Part shown: positions 51,660-60,388 of the stretch, in pieces
Layout: each line of letters begins with the position of its first letter
Numbering within the stretch: the stretch's first letter is position 1
Assembly: GCF_012958305.1 (NCBI RefSeq)
Contig: NZ_JABBYO010000012.1
Coordinates: 62,001-126,000, forward strand
DNA length: 64,000 nt
Reading direction: 5' to 3'
DNA from: Tautonia rosea
Lineage (GTDB): Bacteria; Planctomycetota; Planctomycetia; Isosphaerales; Isosphaeraceae
Made by a program: the position numbers and the translations under genes
Notes under the pieces: model-generated
The model's database searches: none
The model's input: only the letters and a program-made list of their open reading frames with translations
What the model was told of the DNA's origin: nothing

Positions 51660-52829
51660 TCAACCGATGACGGTCAGGGCCGACTTTTGCTGCTTCTGTT
51701 CTTGCTTCTTCAGATACGACTCCAGCGGAGGCGTGTCCTCCTCGAAGCGCATGACTTCTTCCCAAAGGGCCTCGACCATCTCGGCTTCCTTGACGTGCCG
51801 GATCGGCACGCCTCGCTTGAAGATGATCCCCTTGCCGCTCCCGGCCGCGATACCGATGTCGGCCTCCTTGGCCTCGCCGAAGCCGTTGACCAGGCAGCCG
51901 AGGATGCTGATCCGAAGCGGATGGGTCAGCCCCTTCATCCGCTCCTCGACCTCGGCGACGATCCGTTCCAGATCGATGTCAAGCCTTCCGCAGGTTGGGC
52001 AGGCGACGACCTCCGGCTCGTTGATCCGTCGGCTGGTTGCCCGAAGGATGTCGAACCCGGCCTTCACCTCCGGTACCGGGTCGCCAAGCAGGCTCACCCG
52101 GATCGTGTCGCCGATGCCCCGGAGCAGGATCGCGCCGATCCCGGCGGCGCTCTTGAGCGTCCCGTACTCCCGGGAACCGGCCTCGGTGATCCCCAGGTGG
52201 GTCGGGTAATCGCTCTTCTCGGCGAACAGGCTGTAGCACTCGACGGCCGTCGGCACGTGGCTGGCCTTGAGGCTGATGATCATCTGGTGGTAGCCGAGCG
52301 ACTCGGCAATCTCGATGTGCCTCAGGGCGCTTTCGACCATCGCCTCGGGACAGGGAAAGCCGTACTTCTCGATCAGATCTTCTTCGAGGCTCCCGCTGTT
52401 GACCCCGATCCGCATTGGGACGCCTTTGTCCTTGGCCTTGCGGACGACCTCCTTGAAGCGCTCGATTCCCCCGATATTGCCGGGGTTGATCCGAATCTTA
52501 TCGACCGCGCGGCGGCCCGAGGGTGTCTTGGCCTCCAGGCAGGCCAGGGCCATCCGGTAGTCGTAGTGGATGTCGGCGATCAGCGGAATCTGGATGTGGT
52601 CTCGGATCGCCTGGCAGGCTTCCACGTCCCCTTTCTTGGGCACGGTCACGCGGATGATTTCGCAGCCGGCCTCCTCCAAACGCTTGATCTGTTCCAAGGT
52701 GGCGGCGGCATCGGCCGTGTCGGTGGTGGTCATCGACTGCACCCAAATCGGGTTGTCACCGCCGACAACGTGGTCGTCGATACCCACCTCGCGGGTCTTG
52801 TGCCGCTGGACCGTGGTCGCGTAGGCCAT
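51660..52829 (-). CDS. ispG: 4-hydroxy-3-methylbut-2-en-1-yl diphosphate synthase (IspG/GcpE)
   Basis: A 389-aa [4Fe-4S] enzyme of the MEP isoprenoid pathway that reductively converts 2-C-methyl-erythritol cyclodiphosphate to HMBPP. The TIM barrel shows VQSMTTTDT, IIRVTVPKKGD, PLIADIHYDYR, KIRINPGNIG and MRIGVNSGSL. The cluster ligands lie in CPTCGR and SILGCLVNGFGEA. The start at 52829 begins MAYATTVQRHKTREV. This compact form lacks the plant-type insert. Confidence 0.96.
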   Translation of the reverse strand: MAYATTVQRHKTREVGIDDHVVGGDNPIWVQSMTTTDTADAAATLEQIKRLEEAGCEIIRVTVPKKGDVEACQAIRDHIQIPLIADIHYDYRMALACLEAKTPSGRRAVDKIRINPGNIGGIERFKEVVRKAKDKGVPMRIGVNSGSLEEDLIEKYGFPCPEAMVESALRHIEIAESLGYHQMIISLKASHVPTAVECYSLFAEKSDYPTHLGITEAGSREYGTLKSAAGIGAILLRGIGDTIRVSLLGDPVPEVKAGFDILRATSRRINEPEVVACPTCGRLDIDLERIVAEVEERMKGLTHPLRISILGCLVNGFGEAKEADIGIAAGSGKGIIFKRGVPIRHVKEAEMVEALWEEVMRFEEDTPPLESYLKKQEQKQQKSALTVIG

Positions 52830-53052
52830 CGCTGTGTCGCGTCCGTATCGTTCGAGGTGCTCGGGCTTTGCGCATTTTTCACGCAAAGTGTGGTTTTTCC
52901 CTGCTTATCGTAGTCAAGCGGGGCCGTGGCATCAAGATCACGCGAGCCAGGCCGGGTTGAGAACGAGTGTCGCCGGGGGATTGTTCCTCGGAATCGTCGC
53001 GACAATCATCAACGCTTTGAGTCCCGGCGTGTGAGCCGAGATTCCGCCCTGG

Positions 53053-53988
53053 TTGCAATCATCCGTCGAGGTCTTCCGCCCGGTGATCCCCTCCCGGCTC
53101 AAGCGTCTGTTGCTCCCGCTCTGGAACGGCGGTCACCAGCTTGCCTGGCGAGCCGGCGAGTATGCCGGGGCGATCCGCCATCGCCGATTCGATCGCTGCG
53201 CCGTCTGCGGCCGATGGGGGCCGAAACTCTACCGACGCTGGGTCATCCGTCCCGAATTGGAGCGGCGATCGGGAGTGTCTCCCCTGGCGGTCGAAGCCTG
53301 GGCGCGCAAGGAATCCTGCGACTGCCCCTTCTGTGGGGCAAAGCTCCGAGCCCGACGCATCGCCGAGGTCCTTCTCTCCCTCGACCTCCTTGGCGACCCC
53401 CCTTCCCCGGCCCGTTCCCTCCGCGACTGGGTCGCCTCTCCCAGGGCCCGCGCCCTGAGGGTGGCCGAGGTCAACGAGATTGAGGGCTTGCACACGTTCC
53501 TGCTCCAGCTTCCCCATCTCTCCTACAGCGAGTTCCGCGACGATGCCGCACCTGGTGAGGTGATCGCTGGCATCCGCTGCGAACACCTGGAGCGCCTGAC
53601 CTACGCCGACGCCTCGTTCGACCTGATCCTCACCTCCGAGACCCTCGAACACATCCCCGATCTGACCGCCGCGTTGAGCGAGATCCATCGCGTTCTCCGA
53701 CCCGGAGGCCGCCACGTGTTCACCGTACCGCTGTTGCCTGGCGTCCCCAAAACGTTCGCTCGCGCCAGGCTCCGCCCCGACGGCACGATCGAACACCTCG
53801 CCACGCCGGTCGCGCACCCCGGTGGCGACTGGGGCTACCCCGTCTTCTCGGAATTCGGGGCCGACCTTCCCGAGATCCTCCTCAACGCCGGTTTCGAGGT
53901 TGATCTCATGTTCGGTCCGGTCCGGAACGACGACCTCTGTCAGGTCATCATCTGTCGGAAGCCGAGGGAATCGATCATCCCGAAATGA
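53053..53988 (+). CDS. Class I SAM-dependent methyltransferase
   Basis: A 311-aa protein. An N-terminal zinc-binding-like part has CAVCGRWG and CDCPFCGAKL. The Methyltransf_11 core shows YADASFDLILTSETLEHIPD and IHRVLRPGGRHVFTVPLLPG. A cytosolic small-molecule or sugar methyltransferase is likely. The start is uncertain: a TTG at 53053 or GTG at 53083 could serve, as neither has a strong ribosome binding site. Confidence 0.8.
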   Translation: MQSSVEVFRPVIPSRLKRLLLPLWNGGHQLAWRAGEYAGAIRHRRFDRCAVCGRWGPKLYRRWVIRPELERRSGVSPLAVEAWARKESCDCPFCGAKLRARRIAEVLLSLDLLGDPPSPARSLRDWVASPRARALRVAEVNEIEGLHTFLLQLPHLSYSEFRDDAAPGEVIAGIRCEHLERLTYADASFDLILTSETLEHIPDLTAALSEIHRVLRPGGRHVFTVPLLPGVPKTFARARLRPDGTIEHLATPVAHPGGDWGYPVFSEFGADLPEILLNAGFEVDLMFGPVRNDDLCQVIICRKPRESIIPK

Positions 53989-54024
53989 TCGTCTCATTTC
54001 TTCTGAATGCGAAGGAACTGGCCC

Positions 54025-54978
54025 ATGCCATCCCTACCCTCTCGTGATCAGTTCCAGGGGTGTCTGATCGGACAGGCTGTTGGCGACGCCTTGGGTGCAC
54101 CTTACGAAGGAATGCCTCCCGAGTTCATCGCCCAGGCTGGCCCTGCCGAGACGATTGTCACCTTCCCACCGCATCAGACCCTCCGTTACACCGACGACAC
54201 CCAGATGGCGGTTGGGCTGGCCGAGACGCTCATCCGGCACGGAACCATCCGTGAAGCGGAGCTCATGGCAACCTTCGCCGCTCATTACGACGTGAACCGT
54301 CGTTACGGCTTCGGTGCCCGACGGCTCCTCCAGGCCCACCGTGACGGAGAAGATTGGCAGGCCCTGGCCGAACATCACTTTCCCGGAGGCTCCTTTGGCA
54401 ACGGAGCCGCCATGCGGGCCGCACCGGTCGGCCTCTTCTTCTGCCACGACCTCGATGCCGTTGCCGATCAGGCGGCCGCCTCGGCTCGACCCACCCATCG
54501 GCACCCGCTCGGAATCGACGGCGCCCGGCTCATCGCGCTCTCCGCCGCGATGGCCGCGACGATGCACCCCTTCGACCGCTCCGGGTTCTTCGGAGAGCTG
54601 ACCCGACGTTCGCAGACGGTCGAATTTCGGAACCAACTCGAACAAGCCGTCTCACTCGATCCCGACGATCCTTCCCCTCCACCCTTCGGCAATGGGATCG
54701 AGGCTCACCGATCGGTCGTCTCCTCCCTCGTGGTCTTTGCCGCCGCTCCAGACGATTTCCCGAAGGTTCTCGCCCGGGCGCTCTCGCTCGGTGGCGACGT
54801 CGACACCCTGGCCGCGATGGCCTGCGCTCTCTGCGGTGCCCGCGTCGGACTCGATCGCATCCCGATGCACCTGGTCGCCCTGCTCGAAGATGGACCCGAG
54901 GGACGAGATTTCCTCCTGAAGCTTGCTGGCCGATTGCATGCCGCGCGTGGATCCCAGTCCGCTTCAAACCGTGATTGA
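54025..54978 (+). CDS. ADP-ribosylglycohydrolase family protein
   Basis: A 317-aa all-helical dimetal hydrolase. Signatures are GCLIGQAVGDALGAPYEG, RYTDDTQM (metal site) and SLGGDVDTLAAMACAL (second metal site). The family removes ADP-ribose from arginine or other acceptors (DraG, ARH). The ATG at 54025 is preceded by GAAGGAA; an earlier ATG at 54007 is less favoured. No ADP-ribosyltransferase is adjacent. Confidence 0.9.
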   Translation: MPSLPSRDQFQGCLIGQAVGDALGAPYEGMPPEFIAQAGPAETIVTFPPHQTLRYTDDTQMAVGLAETLIRHGTIREAELMATFAAHYDVNRRYGFGARRLLQAHRDGEDWQALAEHHFPGGSFGNGAAMRAAPVGLFFCHDLDAVADQAAASARPTHRHPLGIDGARLIALSAAMAATMHPFDRSGFFGELTRRSQTVEFRNQLEQAVSLDPDDPSPPPFGNGIEAHRSVVSSLVVFAAAPDDFPKVLARALSLGGDVDTLAAMACALCGARVGLDRIPMHLVALLEDGPEGRDFLLKLAGRLHAARGSQSASNRD

Positions 54979-55079
54979 CAGGAGCCATTTGGCCAGGAGG
55001 GACGACGGAATCCGCCCGATCGCTCGTTCCGCGGTCTCTCGTGGTCGGAGATCATCCTTTCAGAGATGCTCAATCGGGA

Positions 55080-55673
55080 CTACCGTCCCGGACCGTCGTC
55101 CGTAGACGGACCTGGGCGAGGGTTGCCCGCGACGGGAGCTGCCTCGGTCGGAACGGTAAACTCTTCCACGGGAACCTCCTCGCCAGGAACCGGATCAGGA
55201 GGCGGGAGCAGCGGCTCCTCGATGTCGAAGTCGAAGACGTTCCCCCCTTCCGTCACAGTCACCTCGTGCGTTGCCTTGCCATGGTCGCTCCACTCAGGCG
55301 GGAGCAACTCCTTGGCTGAGAAGAGCCCATAGGGTTGTGCAAGGCCCGATTGGGAGGCCAGATCGTACACCGTTCCGTCCGTTCCCACCTTGTAGCTAAT
55401 CAACACCTTGTAATTGGCCGGCGCCGCCCCGCGTCTTCCGGCGTGTTCGAGAACGTAATTCCCGGACTCGTCGGTTCCGCCGATCGCCAGTGTTCCGTTT
55501 TCTTCGGTCTGGACAAAACTCACGACGGCATTGGCCAGCGGCTCACCCTGGACAGTCACCTTGCCGATGACGGGATGAAGCTCCGGCTCGACATAGTCCG
55601 ACTCACCCTGGCAGCCGACCTGCAGTGTGGCCCCGGATCCGAGGACCAGCATCATCAACCATCGAGATTGCAT
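55080..55673 (-). CDS. Exported protein with carboxypeptidase-regulatory-like domain
   Basis: A 197-aa protein. A signal peptide ends LQVGCQGESD, with a cysteine that may be lipidated although the box is imperfect. A transthyretin-like beta domain follows (VIGKVTVQGEPLANAVVSFV, GTDESGNYVLE, APANYKVLISYKV). The C-terminus is proline/glutamate-rich. It forms a set with a similar lipoprotein and a DUF1559 protein on the same strand, a combination frequent in planctomycetes. Confidence 0.78.
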   Translation of the reverse strand: MQSRWLMMLVLGSGATLQVGCQGESDYVEPELHPVIGKVTVQGEPLANAVVSFVQTEENGTLAIGGTDESGNYVLEHAGRRGAAPANYKVLISYKVGTDGTVYDLASQSGLAQPYGLFSAKELLPPEWSDHGKATHEVTVTEGGNVFDFDIEEPLLPPPDPVPGEEVPVEEFTVPTEAAPVAGNPRPGPSTDDGPGR

Positions 55674-55815
55674 CGAGACGATGCTCCTTGCCCCTTCGGG
55701 CGGGATGAGGGATCGCGGCCCCTTCACAGGCAAAGGGCCGCGTGGTCGGAAAGAGTGGCGGCACCGAAGGTCGAATGGCCTGAGAGCGCGAGGTCGGCCG
55801 TCGGTGCCCACCGAT

Positions 55816-56292
55816 TTACTTCGACTTACTGCTCGACTTGAAATCGATCTGGAAGTCCGTGGCCCCCTCGTCCGGAACCTCGACCTCGTGATCGAAATTC
55901 TGGGGTGGAATCGTTTCCTTCGTTAGCCCCATGAGCTGCTTCTCGAACGAAGCCTTCGCAAAGACCTCCGAGACTTCCACACCGCTTGGTGGGGCAATTT
56001 CCTCGGTCTTGCTCACAAGAACCCGGTATTTCCCGGGCGCCAGCCCTCGACGGCCTTTGAAGGTCATCTGGAAATTGCCGTTCGGGCCGGTCCGGTCGCT
56101 GCCCGAAGTCGCCTCCCCCTCGCTCGCAACCGGGACGAAGGCGATCTCCGCCCCTTCCAGGGGTTGGCCATCCAGCGTGACGATCCCAGCCACGGGGACC
56201 AACTTCGGACCGCCCCCACAACCGACGAGAATCAGGGCGATCGAGACCGTCACCGCCACGGCGGCGCGGACCACAATCGAACGAATGGTCAT
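55816..56292 (-). CDS. Lipoprotein with carboxypeptidase-regulatory-like domain
   Basis: A 158-aa protein with a clear lipobox (ALILVGCGGG) and a beta domain of the form VAGIVTLDGQPLEGAEIAFV, GPNGNFQMTF and APGKYRVLVSKTEE. It is similar to the protein encoded 143 bp downstream. Outer membrane or periplasmic location is expected. The partner may be the adjacent DUF1559 protein. Confidence 0.85.
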   Translation of the reverse strand: MTIRSIVVRAAVAVTVSIALILVGCGGGPKLVPVAGIVTLDGQPLEGAEIAFVPVASEGEATSGSDRTGPNGNFQMTFKGRRGLAPGKYRVLVSKTEEIAPPSGVEVSEVFAKASFEKQLMGLTKETIPPQNFDHEVEVPDEGATDFQIDFKSSSKSK

Positions 56293-56502
56293 ACTCGATT
56301 TCCTTGGGACCCAGGTGGTCGCTCTGGTGATGCACTGCTCTCCTCAGCCGTGACCGAAGAGAGCGAACCTCGATGGTTGAGGAACGTCCCCGATTGGCGA
56401 GAGGTCGCATCCGATCGGCCCGACCGAACCGACCTCCCGTTCGAGAAGTCGGTTCGGACGGTGATCGACGGGGACATCAAGCCGACTCCGACCGGCCCGG
56501 AA

Positions 56503-57558
56503 TCAGTAGGCGTCAGCGCTAATCACTTCCCCACCCCGGATCGTCTGCAACGCATACCAGGTGAAGGGATTGATCGTGTCCTTGATAAATCGCACGCTCC
56601 CGTCCCCCATGCAGACGTTGATGCCTCCAGGGTGTTCGCTCGACATGACCCAGGCATACGAGCCGCGCTTGTTCTGCTCGCAGGCCAGTGTCCCGTCGCG
56701 GTTTCCCCAAGGAGCGTTGGGGGTTGAGGCCGTGGCAAGCGTCGAGGTGGGAGGCCAGACGACCAGGTGCGTCGATGTGTGAGTCCCAGCGCCCCAGTAG
56801 GGGCCAAAATAGCGGAAGCTCGCGCACCAGTTAATCGTATTGCTCGACTTCTCGCCGATCATCACCGAGTTGCTCAGCCCGTCTCGAACATCCTGCAGCC
56901 GGGTCGAGGCATCGGAATAAAACATCGCCCGGGTCGGCGGCAGATTCGGCGTCGCCGGGGTGATGCAGTTGTATTCGGTGAACTGGCCAGTGGCAGTGCC
57001 GTAGTTGCTCCGCCGGGCGTTCTGCATGTGGTACGGGCCGGTGCCTCCCACCGCGAAATTCTCGACGGTCGGCTCCTGGTCCGAAGGGCATGCGTACGAG
57101 GAGACCAGTGTGCCAACGACCGTCGTGTTCACGATCGCATTGCCCGAGAGGACCGTGAACCCGGTCGGAGCCGGCCCGTAGCCGCCCCAGGCGTCGTTCG
57201 ACGACGGTTGCGAGAAGTTGTACGCGTTGAACAGCGACGCCTGCTCCACGTAGCCGAGGATCATCGAGAAGGCCGTGGTATTCAGAATCGTGGCAGTCGG
57301 ATCGCCACTTACGTACGCATGTTGACAGGTGCCCGAGCGAAGCTTCGGCGGTGGCAACGCCTTGTTCGAGGATTCGTAATTATGGAGCGCGAGTCCGATC
57401 TGCTTCAGGTTATTGGTGCACTGGGCGCGACGGGCCGCCTCTCGGGCCGACTGAACAGCGGGCAGCAACAGGGCAATCAGGACGCCGATGATCGCGATCA
57501 CCACGAGCAACTCAATCAGGGTGAAACCGCGACGCAAAGCGTTTCGATTTAAGGACAT
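56503..57558 (-). CDS. DUF1559 prepilin-like protein
   Basis: A 351-aa protein. It starts with a type IV prepilin-like signal (RRGFTLIELLVVIAIIGVLI) and continues LLPAVQSAREAARRAQCTNN, followed by a DUF1559 domain with DGLSNSVMIGEKS and HPGGINVCMGDGSVRF near the end. Dozens of paralogues occur in planctomycetes; they are processed by prepilin peptidase, and their exact function is unclear. GGAGGG precedes the ATG at 57558. The upstream frame is AT-rich and non-coding. Confidence 0.93.
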   Translation of the reverse strand: MSLNRNALRRGFTLIELLVVIAIIGVLIALLLPAVQSAREAARRAQCTNNLKQIGLALHNYESSNKALPPPKLRSGTCQHAYVSGDPTATILNTTAFSMILGYVEQASLFNAYNFSQPSSNDAWGGYGPAPTGFTVLSGNAIVNTTVVGTLVSSYACPSDQEPTVENFAVGGTGPYHMQNARRSNYGTATGQFTEYNCITPATPNLPPTRAMFYSDASTRLQDVRDGLSNSVMIGEKSSNTINWCASFRYFGPYWGAGTHTSTHLVVWPPTSTLATASTPNAPWGNRDGTLACEQNKRGSYAWVMSSEHPGGINVCMGDGSVRFIKDTINPFTWYALQTIRGGEVISADAY

Positions 57559-57956
57559 GAAGAACCCTCCGATGCGTGATTGTCCGTACGGATCCCGGGA
57601 GATTCTGGAGCCCGTCAGCGAGTCCCGAGATGCCAAAAGGGGAGCGAGTAACGAACGGTTCGGAGAGGAAAAAGCCTTATTTCGGGATAGGCTAGTTATC
57701 AACATGCAGAGCAAGTCGGCAGGTTTCAAGAATAATCTGTTAAAATTTTCTTTTGCAGTTAGGTCGCGACGTATTCGATCGGATTCGCCGACCTGCTCGG
57801 TTCGGTCCGACGATGACGGTACATCCACTCCGGCCAATCGCTTCAGGCGATTTCCCTCTTCGTGCTCCTGCCCCCCAGCGATCCGGCCTTGCTCAGTGGG
57901 GGGCCTCGGCTACAATCGACGGTCGCCCCGACTGGGCAAGAAAGGTGTGAGTCACG
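57559..57956. other. Divergent intergenic region between the DUF1559 gene and larC
   Basis: About 400 bp with an AT-rich stretch near 57730-57760 (GTTAAAATTTTCTTTTGC) that likely holds the DUF1559 promoter. No gene or RNA is seen. Confidence 0.4.
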
Positions 57957-59264
57957 GTGCGCATTGCTTACTTCGACTGTTTCAGTGGAATCTCCGGCGA
58001 TATGACCCTCGGGGCCCTCGTCGATTCGGGGGTCGACCCGCAGGCGATCGTCGGGGCCGTCCGAAAGCTCGGCCTGGAATTCGACCTGTCGTTTGAAACC
58101 GTTCGACGTTGCGGATTCCGGGCAACCTATGCGCGGGTCGTCGCCCCAGAGGAGCACGCCCATCGTCATCTCCCCGAGATCGAGGCGATGATCGACCGGG
58201 CCGAGCTGCCCCATCGCCAGTCTGATTTGGCCAAGCGCATCTTTCACCGTCTGGGAGAGGCCGAGGCCAATTCCCACGGAATCCCGATCGAACAGGTCCA
58301 CTTTCACGAGGTCGGCGCGGTCGATTCCATCGTCGATATCGTCGGGGCCGCTGTCGGGCTTGACCTGCTGGGGGTGGAACGATTCCAGGCCAGTGCGATC
58401 CCTCCGGGTCGGGGGTCGGTCGTCGCGGCTCACGGCCGGATGCCCCTGCCCGCTCCCGCCACCGCTGAGCTGCTTCGGGGCGTTCCCCTCGCCGATTCTC
58501 CGGTCGAGATGGAGCTGACCACTCCCACCGGCGCGGCCATCGTTTCGACCATCTGCGAACGCTTCGGCCCCCTGCCCTCCATGACCGTTGAAACGATCGG
58601 CCTCGGCGCGGGGACCAAGGACCTTCCCGGCCAGGCGAACATGGTTCGCTTGTTCGTCGGCACGGTGGCCGATTCACCTGATGCCGACCGCATCTGGGTC
58701 CTGGAGACGAACCTTGACGACCTTCCCGGTGAGCTGGTCGGCTACACGACCGGCAAGCTGATGGAGGCCGGAGCGCTCGACGCGTTCGTCACGCCCATCT
58801 ACATGAAGAAGAATCGTCCCGGCGTCATGCTCTCGGTCCTAGGCACCGAGGCGAGCCTTACCAGTCTCGAAGCGATCATCTTCCGGGAAACGACGACCCT
58901 CGGGATCCGTCGCTATCCGGTCAGCCGTCACAAGCTTCGACGCAAGGCTGCGGTCGTGGAAACTCCCCTCGGCCCGGTTCGAGGGAAGCTCGGCTGGCTT
59001 GGCGACCGTCCCCCGACCTTCAGCCCCGAATACGACGACTGCGCCCGCCTTGCCGCTGAGCAACACATCCCTCTCAAGGACGTTTACCAGATGGCCCACG
59101 AGGCACATGCGTCCTCGGGCGCAGCCCCCCTTGAGCCTCCGGTGACAGATGACGAGCCGAAACCGCATCAGAGCCACGGCCACAGTCACGACCACGGACA
59201 TGGGCACGCTCATCATCACGGGGACGATCACCATCACGGCCACGATCACCACCACGACCACTGA
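57957..59264 (+). CDS. larC: LarC-type nickel insertion protein with His-rich tail
   Basis: A 435-aa protein resembling LarC, the CTP-dependent cyclometallase that inserts nickel into the pincer cofactor of lactate racemase and related enzymes. The start is GTG. Motifs are YFDCFSGISGDMTLGALVDS, HFHEVGAVDSIVDIVGAA, LTTPTGAAI and ETNLDDLPGELVGY. In Lactobacillus the gene needs a frameshift, while here the frame is continuous. The last 30 residues are almost all His, Asp and Gly (SHGHSHDHGHGHAHH onward), probably a nickel store. No larA, larB or larE gene lies nearby. Confidence 0.88.
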   Translation: MRIAYFDCFSGISGDMTLGALVDSGVDPQAIVGAVRKLGLEFDLSFETVRRCGFRATYARVVAPEEHAHRHLPEIEAMIDRAELPHRQSDLAKRIFHRLGEAEANSHGIPIEQVHFHEVGAVDSIVDIVGAAVGLDLLGVERFQASAIPPGRGSVVAAHGRMPLPAPATAELLRGVPLADSPVEMELTTPTGAAIVSTICERFGPLPSMTVETIGLGAGTKDLPGQANMVRLFVGTVADSPDADRIWVLETNLDDLPGELVGYTTGKLMEAGALDAFVTPIYMKKNRPGVMLSVLGTEASLTSLEAIIFRETTTLGIRRYPVSRHKLRRKAAVVETPLGPVRGKLGWLGDRPPTFSPEYDDCARLAAEQHIPLKDVYQMAHEAHASSGAAPLEPPVTDDEPKPHQSHGHSHDHGHGHAHHHGDDHHHGHDHHHDH

Positions 59265-59291
59265 GCAGATCATGAGGTTCGGGGCTTCGTT

Positions 59292-59855
59292 ATGCTCACG
59301 ATTGCACAGGTGATGGTTTTGCTCTTGCTTCAGGCGGTGCCGCTGGTGTTGGTCGGAGCCGTCGCGGGAGCCGTCTGGATGCGACGTCGCAAGGATCGTC
59401 ACGCCGAACCTCAAGGGGATCCGATCACCCAACACCTGACCGACCTGAGCGCAGCCATCGAGCGGATCGAACAGGCCGTCTTGCGAAACCAACCCTGTCG
59501 AGATCCCTTGTCGGGAGTTCGGATCGATCAACCCGATCAACCGACCGTTCCAACCCCTTGGCATCGGGACCAGAAACCGAGGCCGAACGAGCGGATCGCC
59601 GGACCAACGTTGATCCGCGTTCCTGACCTCACCGGGCCGGGAAAGGTGGTCGGCTCGCAGGCGGAAGCCGCCAGGAAATCGCTGGCCTCGAACGACCTGG
59701 CCCAGCGCTTCGCCCGAATCTGGGCGATGGCCGATCAGGGCGCTTCGGCCGATCGGATCGCCGAGGCCACGGGTCAGCCGATCGGACAGGTGGAGCTTGT
59801 CCTGAATCTGAGGCGACGCTTGCTCGACGATCCGAACGTCGAGGTGCCCGCATGA
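59292..59855 (+). CDS. Membrane-anchored hypothetical protein with HTH-like C-terminus
   Basis: A 187-aa protein with one N-terminal membrane segment (VMVLLLLQAVPLVLVGAVAG) and a basic flank (WMRRRKDR). A coiled-coil-like stretch (HLTDLSAAIERIEQAVL) and a linker follow. The C-terminal ADRIAEATGQPIGQVELVLN resembles a helix-turn-helix as found in DUF6115-like proteins. Its stop overlaps the next start as ATGA. Function unknown. Confidence 0.65.
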   Translation: MLTIAQVMVLLLLQAVPLVLVGAVAGAVWMRRRKDRHAEPQGDPITQHLTDLSAAIERIEQAVLRNQPCRDPLSGVRIDQPDQPTVPTPWHRDQKPRPNERIAGPTLIRVPDLTGPGKVVGSQAEAARKSLASNDLAQRFARIWAMADQGASADRIAEATGQPIGQVELVLNLRRRLLDDPNVEVPA

Positions 59856-60388
59856 CCCGCAGTCCCCAACTCGACCCGGCGTCGGCCTCTTGCCTGGAGC
59901 AGACCCGATCAGCCGTGATGAGTGTCCTGCTGCTTGATGGTCTGCTCATCGCCGTCAGCGGCCTTCTCCTGCGTCAGCGAGGGCCGGGCATCACTCTCGT
60001 CGCTCCCGAAGAGGCATACCGCTGGTCCCATCTGATTTTGCTGATCCTGATGTTTCTGGGTTCGGCCCTGAGACTGATTGGGACGGCCCGGCCTGTCCTC
60101 GACAACCCGAGGTACAGGAGCCGATGGTTCTTCTGGTCTCACGTCGCCAGCGCCTTGCTGGGCCTGATGGCCTTGCCGGTTGGCTTTGCCTATGCCTGGG
60201 CCGTGCGTCCCCAACTCTCGGCTGTTGGCCCGTTCTGGGCGGTGGCCCTGGTGCTCGGGTTACTTGCGCTGCCTCGCCTCGACGAGATCCTTGGCTTTGA
60301 TCGACCCATGCCTTCCCGTCTTCCGGCCTCTCCCGAAGACGCCGAGGACACGGACCCGTCCCGGACTTCGAGCCCGTCTCACTCATGA
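59852..60388 (+). CDS. Hypothetical polytopic membrane protein
   Basis: A 178-aa protein with four hydrophobic segments (VLLLDGLLIAVSGLLL, SHLILLILMFLGSALRLI, ASALLGLMALPVGFAYAW, FWAVALVLGLLAL) and a polar C-terminal tail. No family is recognised. ATGA overlaps join it to the preceding membrane protein and to the following glycosyltransferase, so the three are co-translated. It may support the glycosyltransferase in the membrane. Confidence 0.7.
   Translation: MTRSPQLDPASASCLEQTRSAVMSVLLLDGLLIAVSGLLLRQRGPGITLVAPEEAYRWSHLILLILMFLGSALRLIGTARPVLDNPRYRSRWFFWSHVASALLGLMALPVGFAYAWAVRPQLSAVGPFWAVALVLGLLALPRLDEILGFDRPMPSRLPASPEDAEDTDPSRTSSPSHS

Noticed and set aside
51687-52913. Plus-strand frame opposite ispG
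   Set aside because: It is an antisense shadow of a complete IspG gene.
40022-54978. Macrodomain and ADP-ribosylglycohydrolase as one ADP-ribosylation system
   Set aside because: The genes lie 13 kb apart in unrelated contexts and there is no ADP-ribosyltransferase in the window.
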